DNA of 64,000 nucleotides from NCBI RefSeq assembly GCF_014297275.1, contig NZ_JACOQK010000001.1, positions 1,798,001 to 1,862,000 of the forward strand, written 5' to 3'. Under the pieces are notes generated by a model. That model saw only the letters and a list, made by a program, of their open reading frames with translations, was not told where the DNA came from and searched no databases. Position 1 is the first letter of the stretch; each line of letters opens with the position of its first letter. This document shows, one piece after another, positions 1 to 8,024 of the stretch. Origin of the DNA: Clostridium facile (lineage in GTDB: Bacteria > Bacillota > Clostridia > Oscillospirales > Ruminococcaceae). A program made the translations under genes and the position numbers.

Positions 1-1
1 A

Positions 2-406
2 GAAATTATGGGGATGTTTGAAGCGAAGAATATTGATTTCAACCTGCTGGAAGGCAATGAACCATTGAATGAAGGTACAGGTGCAGGTCGTGGCTTCGCT
101 GTAAGTGGTGGTGTTGCAAACGCTGTTGTAGAAGCAATCAAAAAAATAGATCCTGATCGGGAAGTACAGGTAGACTACGCAGAAGGTTTGGAAAACTGTA
201 AGAAAATGCTCACCTTAGCAAAAGCAGGAAAACGCAATGGATTCTTGCTAGAAGGGATGGGTTGCCCAGGCGGATGTGTTGCTGGCGCAGGAACCCTTCA
301 ACCAGTAGCAAAATCCACTGCTGCTGTAGCAAAATACAAATCTCAAGCAGAACAACAAAATGCTTTGGATAGCAAATACGCACATAAATTAAAACACTTA
401 GATTAA
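2..406 (+). CDS. [FeFe] hydrogenase, C-terminal part (truncated by window start)
   Basis: This is the 3' end of a hydrogenase large-subunit-like gene; the frame stays open to the left edge, so the true start lies outside the window. The visible 134 residues contain GMGCPGGCVAGAGT near residue 85. That matches the third H-cluster motif of [FeFe] hydrogenases (classically ACPGGC followed by a Gly-rich stretch), whose cysteines bind the H-cluster [4Fe-4S] and bridge to the 2Fe site. The GMGCPGGC form resembles group B monomeric enzymes more than the bidirectional type. The protein would take up or evolve H2 in the cytoplasm of a fermenting anaerobe. The N-terminal ferredoxin-like domains and motifs 1 and 2 cannot be seen. 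A strong terminator follows at once. Confidence 0.8.
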   Translation, partial: EIMGMFEAKNIDFNLLEGNEPLNEGTGAGRGFAVSGGVANAVVEAIKKIDPDREVQVDYAEGLENCKKMLTLAKAGKRNGFLLEGMGCPGGCVAGAGTLQPVAKSTAAVAKYKSQAEQQNALDSKYAHKLKHLD

Positions 407-410
407 TGTA

Positions 411-449
411 AGAAAGAGGGATAGTTACTATCCCTCTTTCTTCTTTTTT
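411..449 (+). terminator. Rho-independent terminator of the hydrogenase gene
   Basis: A 13-bp perfect stem (AGAAAGAGGGATA with its complement) around a GTTAC loop is followed by a T-rich tract. It begins 4 bases after the stop codon. Confidence 0.9.
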
Positions 450-506
450 GAGCATATGTGTATTAACTTTATCCTGAAATATCATTTAAAATAAAGGAGC
501 TATGAT

Positions 507-836
507 ATGAAAATTGAAGGAAATCAGAAAGAAATAGACGCTATGGAACAATTCCACCGAGGAAACCGGCAGCAAGGGCTCCAGCTTCAAGAAGAATTTG
601 CCGCTGCGTTTCGGGAAGAATATCAAAATAAGGATCATTGCCCCTGTAAAAAGGCCTGCCGTTACCATGGAAATTGTAAGGAATGTGTAGCGATCCATCG
701 GGCACACCAGGAACATGTCCCAAATTGTATGCGCCCTATCATCAACAAGAAACTAAAATTGCTATCTGAGTTAACAGAACATACCATTGCAAATGAAATT
801 AAACCTCCTCATGAAATACTGAGAAAAGAATTTTAA
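507..836 (+). CDS. Small cysteine-rich protein of unknown function
   Basis: A 109-aa protein with an AAAGGAGC ribosome binding site about 8 bases before the ATG. The N-terminal half is charged and probably helical. Residues about 46-74 hold a tight Cys/His cluster (CPC, CRYHGNC, KEC, HRAHQEH, PNC) that looks like a metal site, possibly a zinc or iron-sulfur knuckle. No signal peptide or membrane segment is visible. It sits alone between the hydrogenase terminator and the mazF-type gene and does not look like a MazE/EndoAI antitoxin, since no ribbon-helix-helix or AbrB pattern is seen. I do not recognise the family, and function is unknown. Confidence 0.7.
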   Translation: MKIEGNQKEIDAMEQFHRGNRQQGLQLQEEFAAAFREEYQNKDHCPCKKACRYHGNCKECVAIHRAHQEHVPNCMRPIINKKLKLLSELTEHTIANEIKPPHEILRKEF

Positions 837-1188
837 TAACTATATTATTATTTTGTGTCTTTTCAAAAATAAAGAATTAAAAGGGTTGGCATCAGCCAAA
901 AAATTTATTATCCTTGCCTAAGAACTACTTTTACCTAAAACGCAAAGTACCGAACAAATGAAAGATGATTCCAATATTATCAAATTAGAAAAAGAATTTA
1001 CCATTCAATGGACTGCTTTTATTTGAATGGAATCGATCAAATTCTTCCGTCACCTTTTCCAATATGAATTCATAAAATAAGACAGATGCTAATGCGAAAA
1101 ACCCTCCCCTTTTTTCGTTGGATTGATTATTTCACAGCAAGTTGGCAAAACTATTTATGCAAGAATTTTTTAATAGGAGTGAACATCA
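837..1188. other. 352-bp intergenic region, no gene seen
   Basis: AT-rich spacer between the Cys-rich gene and mazF. It contains one imperfect dyad (CCATTCAA near 1001 with TTGAATGG near 1022) and only very short frames broken by stops. No antitoxin-sized frame with a ribosome binding site is present. A good Shine-Dalgarno (TAGGAGTG) for the next gene lies at its right end. Confidence 0.6.
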
Positions 1189-1542
1189 ATGTCTGTAAAA
1201 AGGGGAGAAATTTATTACGCTGACCTAAGCCCTGTCGTTGGATCAGAACAAGGCGGGATTCGTCCGGTTTTGATTGTGCAAAATGATGTTGGGAACCGAT
1301 ATAGCCCTACTGTAATTGCAGCCGCCATTACCAGCCAAAAAGATAAAACAAATCTGCCCACCCATATTGAACTAAATGCGTCAAAATGCGGCTTAGCAAA
1401 AGATTCCATTGTATTGCTGGAACAAATCCGCACCATTGATAAACGCCGTTTAAAAGAAAAAACAGGGGAACTGGATGCCAGCAGTATGAACAATGTAAAC
1501 AACGCATTATCCGTTAGTTTTGGTTTGGGGAATGCTACATAA
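1189..1542 (+). CDS. mazF: MazF/EndoA-type mRNA interferase toxin (PemK family)
   Basis: A 117-aa protein matching the PemK/MazF fold over its full length. It opens with VKRGEIYYADLSPVVGSEQGG, then RPVLIVQND (the conserved Arg is one of the catalytic pair), and has VIAAAITSQ, LPTHIEL and LLEQIRTIDK further on. The Thr/Ser of AAITS corresponds to the second active-site position. The family consists of sequence-specific, ribosome-independent endoribonucleases acting on mRNA in the cytoplasm, normally neutralised by a small antitoxin encoded directly upstream. Here no antitoxin frame precedes it within 350 bases, and the protein before that has no RHH or AbrB features. The gene has its own ribosome binding site and a strong terminator, so it is expressed as a single unit. 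Confidence 0.9.
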   Translation: MSVKRGEIYYADLSPVVGSEQGGIRPVLIVQNDVGNRYSPTVIAAAITSQKDKTNLPTHIELNASKCGLAKDSIVLLEQIRTIDKRRLKEKTGELDASSMNNVNNALSVSFGLGNAT

Positions 1543-1550
1543 TTCCCCTA

Positions 1551-1589
1551 AAAAGAGTTATTGTTCCTAAATACAATAACTCTTTTTTG
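1551..1589 (+). terminator. Terminator after mazF
   Basis: A 13-bp stem (AAAGAGTTATTGT and its complement) with an 8-base loop, followed by six T. Confidence 0.9.
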
Positions 1590-1620
1590 TTCCTTTGGGA
1601 ATTCGTAGTATTATTCTATG

Positions 1621-1657
1621 AAAAAAAACAGGATTGATATCAATCCTGTTTTTTTCT
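1621..1657. terminator. Symmetric A-stem-T hairpin, bidirectional terminator
   Basis: AACAGGATTGATATCAATCCTGTT is a perfect palindrome flanked by an A run on the left and a T run on the right, so it can terminate in either direction. Confidence 0.65.
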
Positions 1658-1696
1658 ATGGATTAAAATTTTCTTCTGAGCCCTCTAGTAAAAATA

Positions 1697-1725
1697 TTGT
1701 TTCTTGATAGGAAGTATGCTATACT
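1697..1725 (+). promoter_or_regulatory. Sigma-A-type promoter for the HAD gene
   Basis: TTGTTT, 17 bases, TATACT. It lies about 30 bases before the ATG at 1755, which also has an AAGGAGG site. Confidence 0.6.
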
Positions 1726-1754
1726 GTTGATAATTGATATAAGGAGGTTTTTAC

Positions 1755-2411
1755 ATGTATCAAACCATTTTATTTGATTTGGACGGCACTTTAACAGACC
1801 CCAAAGAAGGGATTACTAAATGCGTCCAATATGGGTTGCAGCATTTTGGTATTGATCAACCGGATTTAGAACAGCTGACTGTTTTTATTGGACCTCCTTT
1901 GATGGATGGGTTCCAACAATATTACCATTTTACCGAAGAACAGGCATCCATTGCTACCCAAAAATACCGAGAGCGTTTTAAAAATCAGGGTATTTTTGAA
2001 AATAAACTATATGATGGAATTCCAGAGTTGTTACAGCATTTGTTAAATAAAGGCAAAACTTTAGCGATCGCAACTTCCAAACCACAAATTTTTACGGAGC
2101 AGATTTTAGACCATTTTGATTTGACAAAATATTTTTCTGTTATTGTGGGAAGTACATTGGATGGAACTCTCAGTAAAAAAGAGGATGTTATTCAGGAAAC
2201 ATTAAAACAGCTACAATTAAACCCAGAGCAATTCAAACAAGCTATTATGGTTGGCGACCGTTGCTATGATATCCTGGGGGCACAGAAATGCGGCTTAAAC
2301 TCGATTGGAGTTGGATACGGTTATGCGCAACCTGGCGAGTTATCCCAAGCAGGCGCTACTTATCAAGTTGAAACTATTTTAGAACTACAGGAATTACTGG
2401 ATCAAATTTAA
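1755..2411 (+). CDS. HAD-family phosphatase, phosphoglycolate phosphatase-like
   Basis: A 218-aa HAD subfamily IA hydrolase. Motif I is FDLDGTLTD at residues 7-15 (two catalytic Asp), motif II is the SK in ATSKP near residue 109, the Lys is KK near 142, and motif IV is MVGDRCYDI near 162. A helical cap (GIDQPDLEQLTVFIGPPL...) follows motif I, as in Gph/PpaX enzymes. These dephosphorylate small phosphorylated metabolites such as 2-phosphoglycolate or pyrophosphate, but the substrate cannot be read from sequence. The gene is monocistronic: promoter at 1697, consensus AAGGAGG before the ATG, terminator just after the stop. Confidence 0.88.
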   Translation: MYQTILFDLDGTLTDPKEGITKCVQYGLQHFGIDQPDLEQLTVFIGPPLMDGFQQYYHFTEEQASIATQKYRERFKNQGIFENKLYDGIPELLQHLLNKGKTLAIATSKPQIFTEQILDHFDLTKYFSVIVGSTLDGTLSKKEDVIQETLKQLQLNPEQFKQAIMVGDRCYDILGAQKCGLNSIGVGYGYAQPGELSQAGATYQVETILELQELLDQI

Positions 2412-2420
2412 CTGACTTCT

Positions 2421-2452
2421 CCCCTCCCTAGAACCAGGAAGGGGTGTTTTTT
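2421..2452 (+). terminator. Terminator after the HAD gene
   Basis: A CCCCTCCCT/AGGAAGGGG stem with one mismatch, then a T-rich run. Confidence 0.75.
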
Positions 2453-2463
2453 CATCTTTTTCC

Positions 2464-4755
2464 CTATTTTTTTAATCGGATTGCAACTACAGTAATATCG
2501 TCAGAATGGCCATCAATTCTACGGCGTTGTGCCTCCGCGCATAGTTTTTGGGAAATTTCCTTGGAGGATAATTGAGAATACAGTTCTAATTCAGAGGAAA
2601 TCCAATCTTCACCGGATGCTAATGCCCCATCCGAAACCATAACAACCAAGTCACCACGATTGAGCTTCATTTCCTCTTTGTCATATTGGATCCCCTGCAA
2701 AATCCCAATTGGTAAACTGGAACACTCGATCCGTACTACCTTCCCATTCCTCATCACAAAAGAACTTGCCGCACCGGATTTCGCAAATTCCGCCATCCCT
2801 GTATATAAATCGATGGTGCATACATCCAAGGTTGCCAAAGATTCTTCCCTAGATTTTACCAGAAAAGCCAGATTAACCAATTGGAACGTGGCATCAAATC
2901 CAAACCCTGTTTGCAGCAATTTGCGCGCGATGGAACAGGTCATAGTACTGTCCACAGCGGCCCTGGCTCCACTTCCCATTCCATCGCTTAAAATAATATG
3001 GGCAAATCCTTTACTGTCCATAAAATACTCAAAGCTATCCCCACAATAGCGATTATTGTTGTTTGAAATTTGAGAAGCATGAAAATCCACCCGAAAGTTT
3101 GCCCGCTCAAAATAAGATACTTTTGTGGATAAATCGGAAGATACTACACTGGGGAGTTCCATTTCACGGTTTAGATGTTCCGTTAATTGTTCACTAATCT
3201 GTTCTAAATGGAAATCATCTGGACGTTGTGCCAAATAAATATCACAGTACAGTCGGTCATATTTATCATAATAACAATGGATTTCTTTTGGCTGACAGCC
3301 AATTTCCTGAAATGCCTCCTGTACTACTAAATTAGCTTTTGGGTCGTTGGCAATTATATCGGATAGTTCCTTGCTCATTTCACAAAGCATACCGGATATC
3401 CCTTCTAACTGGTTAATCGCCATTAAACGCGCTTCTACTACCCGGCGTGTAGCTGCCTCCTTTGCCAAAAATTCTTTATAGTCCAAATTGATCTCTTGCA
3501 AAAATTCTTCTGGTTGGCAGCACTTTTGCTGAAAGAAAAAGGGGGCTGTATCCTTCTCTACCTTACCTTTGGTACGCAATAATTTTGTTAGATTATTTAA
3601 AGCATGTGTCATATCCCCATAAGCCGCTCCCCAACAAAACGTATTTAACCCGCAGTTTTTGCAAACCCTTTCAGACGTTTTCGTATAAATATGAAAAATA
3701 TCATTTTCCGCTGCTGCTTCCATATGATTAGAAACTTTTTCGATAGAATGTTGTAGGTCTGTTAAACTGTCCGCGATAAATTCTAACTTTGAGGTCATAC
3801 CATCCGTATGGGTACGGTGTACTTTTGGAATTTTTTCTTTCGTGAATAAACGGTCCAAAATGTTGTCAGGAAAAAAGAAAAACACTGCGGAACCCAATAA
3901 AACCTCTACCATATCCAATGTTGTAACCTGTTCTACCCCCAACACTACCGCAGAAAACGTAGCAGAAGCAATGAACATCGTAACCTGAGCAATCTTTCCT
4001 AATGGACAGAATACTCCTCCAATAAATGCCGCTACAATTAAACAGCCAGAACTAACCGCTAAGTTAGTATCATAAAGTGTCATTGCAATCGTAAATAAAA
4101 TGGCTACTAACACACCACCAGCATAGCCAATCCAGTACATGCCAATACAGATACAGATAATCCCTATAATTCTGGCTATCCGAAAGTTCCATAGTTCCAA
4201 AGGGGCAAGAGAAAGGAAGGTAATCGTACATAAAATAGCGAAACTGGCTTTTTCCACAAATCTGTATTCGTGGGAAGGTGATGATAACGAATGCACAACC
4301 ATACTCACCATAAAGGCCATACTGCCACATAATAAGACTTCAGACCCTTTTAGCAAAATGGTAATGGTAGAAACAGGATGTAATACAATGGAAATAACAG
4401 TTGTCGTCAACAAAGAAACGGAAGCAATGACACCTTGGATAACCGAATCTGTTTCTGCTGTATGTCCTTTTAAATGAATAAAAAATTTAAAAATAGTTAC
4501 CAACAATAGCGCTGCAATATAGCTGCTGTTATCGGTAATCCCACCGAAGATCACATAGCCACAAGCACTACCAGCTAAAGAAAAAAGGCTGTACTCTTTT
4601 GGGATAGCTGCTGCAAAAGATATCCCAAAGGGGGAAAACGACCCTAATACCCTCGCGTTGGATAATAGCGCCGATAAAAATCCAACAGCGCAGCCTTGCA
4701 GCAAATCAAGGGAGCGGGTTTTGATGATTGAACTGCTTTTCATAATAACCTCCAT
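2464..4755 (-). CDS. spoIIE: Stage II sporulation protein E, membrane-bound PP2C-type phosphatase
   Basis: A 763-aa protein with the SpoIIE architecture: about ten hydrophobic segments up to residue 310, a regulatory region with coiled-coil character (about 315-545), and a PPM/PP2C phosphatase domain (about 555-763). The metal-binding SDGMGSGARA motif lies near residue 590 and VSDGALASGEDW near 705. In Bacillus, SpoIIE sits at the asymmetric septum and dephosphorylates the anti-anti-sigma factor SpoIIAA to release sigma-F in the forespore. Its presence argues that the organism forms, or recently formed, endospores. The start could also be the Met five codons downstream (MKSSSII). A Cys cluster (RVCKNCGLNTFCW, near residue 365) lies in the regulatory region, a pattern also seen in clostridial homologs. 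Monocistronic on the minus strand. Confidence 0.93.
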   Translation of the reverse strand: MEVIMKSSSIIKTRSLDLLQGCAVGFLSALLSNARVLGSFSPFGISFAAAIPKEYSLFSLAGSACGYVIFGGITDNSSYIAALLLVTIFKFFIHLKGHTAETDSVIQGVIASVSLLTTTVISIVLHPVSTITILLKGSEVLLCGSMAFMVSMVVHSLSSPSHEYRFVEKASFAILCTITFLSLAPLELWNFRIARIIGIICICIGMYWIGYAGGVLVAILFTIAMTLYDTNLAVSSGCLIVAAFIGGVFCPLGKIAQVTMFIASATFSAVVLGVEQVTTLDMVEVLLGSAVFFFFPDNILDRLFTKEKIPKVHRTHTDGMTSKLEFIADSLTDLQHSIEKVSNHMEAAAENDIFHIYTKTSERVCKNCGLNTFCWGAAYGDMTHALNNLTKLLRTKGKVEKDTAPFFFQQKCCQPEEFLQEINLDYKEFLAKEAATRRVVEARLMAINQLEGISGMLCEMSKELSDIIANDPKANLVVQEAFQEIGCQPKEIHCYYDKYDRLYCDIYLAQRPDDFHLEQISEQLTEHLNREMELPSVVSSDLSTKVSYFERANFRVDFHASQISNNNNRYCGDSFEYFMDSKGFAHIILSDGMGSGARAAVDSTMTCSIARKLLQTGFGFDATFQLVNLAFLVKSREESLATLDVCTIDLYTGMAEFAKSGAASSFVMRNGKVVRIECSSLPIGILQGIQYDKEEMKLNRGDLVVMVSDGALASGEDWISSELELYSQLSSKEISQKLCAEAQRRRIDGHSDDITVVAIRLKK

Positions 4756-5219
4756 TATTTTTTACTTCCCCTAGATAAATAACAGGAATTTTAAAGATAG
4801 TTGACACATAAAATAGAGTATACAAGGAGTAGATTGCCTGTTTTATCAAGGAGTATGTTACTATTACCCCCTATTATAAAAACTTTTATTGGAAAATATT
4901 GTTGATTCGTAAGATTCGATGGATAGTTACTATTGTTGTCATGAATCTCAATAATTTGTTATAGTTTTGTAATTGTTATTTTGCTTTAAATTTGTTATAA
5001 TAACTAATATAAAAAATAAATGAAACACTATTTTGTTTATGTCCATTAACAATACAATGGTTTATAAAACAAATTCTATTCTATTTCATTTACTATCTTA
5101 CAAATGAAAAAGAGTATTGATTCTCTATGCTAATCTTAATTCATTTATAGAGGAGTATTATGATACAATTTGGTAAAAATAGAATTGATTGATTTTGTAA
5201 ATTTTAAAGAGGTTTTTTT
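4756..5219. other. 464-bp divergent intergenic region between spoIIE and nfeD
   Basis: Very AT-rich. It holds the plus-strand promoter described at 4973 and the spoIIE upstream region. I could not assign a confident spoIIE promoter or Spo0A box by eye. No small gene is visible. Confidence 0.5.
4973..5001 (+). promoter_or_regulatory. Promoter for the nfeD-SPFH operon
   Basis: TTGTTA, 17 bases, TATAAT. It would give a leader of about 210 bases before the ATG at 5220. Confidence 0.6.
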
Positions 5220-5690
5220 ATGGTTACATATTTAATCGTATGGGGTATCGCTTTTGTTGTATTCGCAATTATTGAAGCATTAACCCCACAACTTGTATCC
5301 ATCTGGTTTGCCTTAGGTAGCTTAGTTGCTTTTGTTGCCGCTATTTTTGGCTTACCACTATGGTTACAAATTGTCATTTTTATTTTAATTTCTATTTTAG
5401 CGTTGTTGGCAACAAGGCCATTGGCAAAACGACTGTTAAACAAAAAAATAGAGCCTACCAATGCCGACCGTTTAATTGGAAAAATTGGTTATATTTTAGA
5501 ACCTGTCGATAATTTTAAGGAACAAGGACGAGTTCAAATAGATGGACAGGATTGGAGTGCCCGCAGTATAGATGGCACCCATCTGGAAGTTGGAACAAAC
5601 GTAGTAGTACGGCGTATTGAAGGAGTAAAACTAATTGTACATGTAGCGATGCCAGAAGATTATGAAAACCAACAGCCAGAAAACCAATAA
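5220..5690 (+). CDS. NfeD-family membrane protein
   Basis: A 156-aa protein with three hydrophobic segments in residues 1-66, then a charged linker and a soluble C-terminal OB-fold (about 80-147, with DRLIGKIGYILEP, GRVQIDGQDWSA and VVRRIEGVKLIV), the hallmark of NfeD C-terminal domains. NfeD proteins are nearly always encoded beside an SPFH/stomatin gene and are thought to help organise membrane microdomains or assist the SPFH partner. That arrangement is present here, with the SPFH gene 90 bases downstream. This is the short form without the N-terminal ClpP-like protease. An AAAGAGG site precedes the ATG. Confidence 0.88.
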   Translation: MVTYLIVWGIAFVVFAIIEALTPQLVSIWFALGSLVAFVAAIFGLPLWLQIVIFILISILALLATRPLAKRLLNKKIEPTNADRLIGKIGYILEPVDNFKEQGRVQIDGQDWSARSIDGTHLEVGTNVVVRRIEGVKLIVHVAMPEDYENQQPENQ

Positions 5691-5780
5691 AAGTTAATGG
5701 GCCCTGATGGTTTGGATGGAGTGAGCTTTTCGTTGTAGATATTGAGAATATAACACAATAATAAAAAGGAGAATGATATT

Positions 5781-6776
5781 ATGCCAATTCCTATGAGTGT
5801 ATTGATTGTATTAGCAATTGTTATTATTTTATTGATTATTTTAGTTTCCTGTATTAAAATTGTTCCGCAAGCAAAAGTATTTGTAATGGAACGTTTAGGC
5901 GCATACCATTCTACATGGGTCACTGGTTTGCATTTTAAAATTCCATTTTTGGATAAAGTGCGAGCCAAAGTCTCCATGAAAGAACATGTAATTGATTTTC
6001 CACCACAGCCTGTTATCACAAAAGATAATGTTACAATGCAGATTGACACTGTGGTATTTTTTCAAATTACCGATGCAAAACTTTATACTTACGGCGTAGA
6101 GCATCCAATTTCTGCAATTGAAAATTTGACAGCGACTACTTTGCGTAATATTATTGGTGAAATGGAATTAGACCATACATTAACCTCCCGTGATATCATC
6201 AACAGCAAAATTACTTCTATTTTGGATGTTGCTTCGGATAAATGGGGAATCAAGGTAAACCGTGTGGAATTAAAGAATATTATTCCACCACGCGAGATTC
6301 AAGACGCAATGGAAAAACAGATGAAAGCGGAACGGGAACGCCGTGAATCTATCTTACAGGCAGAAGGACGTAAAAAAAGTGAGATCCTTGTAGCAGAAGG
6401 GGAAAAACAATCCCAGATTTTACGAGCAGAAGCTCAAAAAGAATCTGAGGTATTGCGTGCGCAGGCTGAAAAACAAGCTTTAATTTTACATGCGGAAGCT
6501 GTAAAAGAACAAAGCATCCGTGAAGCAGAAGGTCAGGCACAAGCAATTGAAATGGTACAAAACGCACTGGCACAAAGTTTACGTGTATTGTCTGAATCCA
6601 ATCCTTCTGACCAAGTTTTAACCTTAAAGGCATTAGAAGCCTTTACAAAAGCTGCTGATGGAAAAGCAACTAAAATTATTATTCCAAGTGAATTGCAATC
6701 ATTGGCAGGTTTGGCCACAACCTTTAAAGAGGTAATGACAGACAAAGACCAACCAGAGATAGATAAACCACAATGA
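5781..6776 (+). CDS. SPFH/Band 7 (stomatin/QmcA-like) membrane scaffold protein
   Basis: A 331-aa protein with one N-terminal membrane anchor (residues 5-25, ending in a Cys), then an SPFH domain (about 28-190; VPQAKVFVMERLGAYHSTW, FPPQPVITKDNVTMQIDTVVFFQI). A long Ala/Glu-rich coiled coil (about 190-265, repeated AEGEKQSQILRAEA-type units) leads to a conserved C-terminal region. Stomatin/prohibitin-type proteins oligomerise in rings on the membrane and define functional microdomains. It shares a transcript with the upstream NfeD gene, its usual partner, has its own AAAGGAG site, and ends at a very strong terminator. Confidence 0.92.
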   Translation: MPIPMSVLIVLAIVIILLIILVSCIKIVPQAKVFVMERLGAYHSTWVTGLHFKIPFLDKVRAKVSMKEHVIDFPPQPVITKDNVTMQIDTVVFFQITDAKLYTYGVEHPISAIENLTATTLRNIIGEMELDHTLTSRDIINSKITSILDVASDKWGIKVNRVELKNIIPPREIQDAMEKQMKAERERRESILQAEGRKKSEILVAEGEKQSQILRAEAQKESEVLRAQAEKQALILHAEAVKEQSIREAEGQAQAIEMVQNALAQSLRVLSESNPSDQVLTLKALEAFTKAADGKATKIIIPSELQSLAGLATTFKEVMTDKDQPEIDKPQ

Positions 6777-6785
6777 CATCAGATA

Positions 6786-6827
6786 AAGAACAAAAAGCTG
6801 TCCTAAAAAGGACAGCTTTTTGTTCTT
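6786..6827 (+). terminator. Terminator of the nfeD-SPFH operon
   Basis: A 19-bp perfect stem beginning AAGAACAAAAAGCTGTCCT with a short AAAA loop. The descending arm contains the T run. Confidence 0.9.
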
Positions 6828-7026
6828 ATTTATTTTCTTAAAGTAGATTCTCATTCATCAATTCATCATTTGCTTGTTTTTTAATTTTAATCCTTCCTAT
6901 CCCTTTAATATTGTTTTTTATCATTATAAAATAATATTAAAATTTTGACATTCTAATTTATCGATATATTAAAATCACAATTTTCTAAAATATTTGGTTA
7001 TAGGATAAAAATAATTTTGAAAATAT

Positions 7027-7056
7027 AAAAAGGAACCAATAATATTCATTGGTTCC
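7027..7056 (-). terminator. Terminator of the Cof-type phosphatase gene
   Basis: Read on the minus strand, a GGAACCAAT/ATTGGTTCC stem with a 7-base loop is followed by TTTTT. Confidence 0.85.
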
Positions 7057-7071
7057 AATAATTTAAAAATA

Positions 7072-7854
7072 TTATTTTTTTGGTGGAATCACATTATAAT
7101 GTACCAAAGCATTATAAATACCATCTTCATCTACCGAAGTTGTTATATAATCAGCAGCCTGTTTTACGTCTTCACCGCCATTGCCCATAGCAACACCAAT
7201 GGTAGTCATCCGCACCATTTCCACGTCATTTCCTCCATCACCAAAGGAGACTGTTTCCGCTCCAGTAAGATTAAAATACTCTAACATTTTTTGAATTCCT
7301 AAAGCTTTACTTCCTCCTTTTGGAACAACATCAATAAACAATGGATTCCAGCGCGTAGCATTACAATGAGGTAGATGGGACATAAATTCTTTTTCCTGTT
7401 CTGGATGAATATATGGAACAATTTGAAAAATATCTTCCTGTAAAGCCCTTTCCACGGGACAGATTGGTGGAGGTGAAATATTCACAGATTGATGAATGAA
7501 ACGCACCTCATCATCTTCATAATTTAAGAAAAGGTCTTTCTGTGCTCCAAAGATACAAGGAAAAGGTTTTCTTTTTAACATCTGTACAATGGTTTGAATA
7601 TCCTTTTTTGGAATACAATTTTTATAAATGATTTGATCATCAACAAAGCAATACTGGCCATTTAAGGTAATATAACCGTCAAACTCAAATTCTTGAATAC
7701 TAAATAATTGGGATTTATGCCTTCCAGTGGAAACAATTAATTTAATTCCCTGCTCCCTCATGGCATGTAACGCATATAAAGTGGAATCTGACATTTTATG
7801 CGTTTGAAAACTTACTAAGGTTCCATCTACATCAAAAAATACAGCTTTTACCAT
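7072..7854 (-). CDS. Cof-type HAD-IIB family phosphatase
   Basis: A 260-aa HAD-IIB enzyme. Motif I is FFDVDGTLVS (residues 6-15), motif II is the ST of IVSTGRHK, and motif III/IV is SFGDGGNDVEM near 205-215, the typical GDGxNDxxM signature of Cof/YwpJ proteins. The large C2-type cap lies between about residues 85 and 185. The family dephosphorylates sugar phosphates, FMN or pyridoxal phosphate; the substrate is not predictable. Monocistronic, with its own terminator. Confidence 0.9.
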   Translation of the reverse strand: MVKAVFFDVDGTLVSFQTHKMSDSTLYALHAMREQGIKLIVSTGRHKSQLFSIQEFEFDGYITLNGQYCFVDDQIIYKNCIPKKDIQTIVQMLKRKPFPCIFGAQKDLFLNYEDDEVRFIHQSVNISPPPICPVERALQEDIFQIVPYIHPEQEKEFMSHLPHCNATRWNPLFIDVVPKGGSKALGIQKMLEYFNLTGAETVSFGDGGNDVEMVRMTTIGVAMGNGGEDVKQAADYITTSVDEDGIYNALVHYNVIPPKK

Positions 7855-7991
7855 ATTGGTTCTCCTATCTACCGCCGAATTTTTTATCTTTTACCAAAAT
7901 TATAGCATAGAAATTAGTAATTTTCAATAAATAAAAATCGGTTTGTTTTTAAAGTACAACTATCAGTTTTCAAAAAAATATATGAAAATTT

Positions 7992-8024
7992 AAAAGCACC
8001 ACAGACAGTTTCCGTGGTGCTTTT
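7992..8024 (-). terminator. Terminator at the 3' end of the large noncoding transcript
   Basis: Read on the minus strand, an 11-bp perfect stem (AAAAGCACCAC with its complement) around an 11-base loop ends in TTTT and further T-rich sequence. The nearest upstream minus-strand promoter is the one at 9275-9303. Confidence 0.85.

Noticed and set aside
958..1080. Possible decayed gene or antitoxin upstream of mazF
   Set aside because: Only 15-22 codon pieces in different frames, with no ribosome binding site or recognisable motif.
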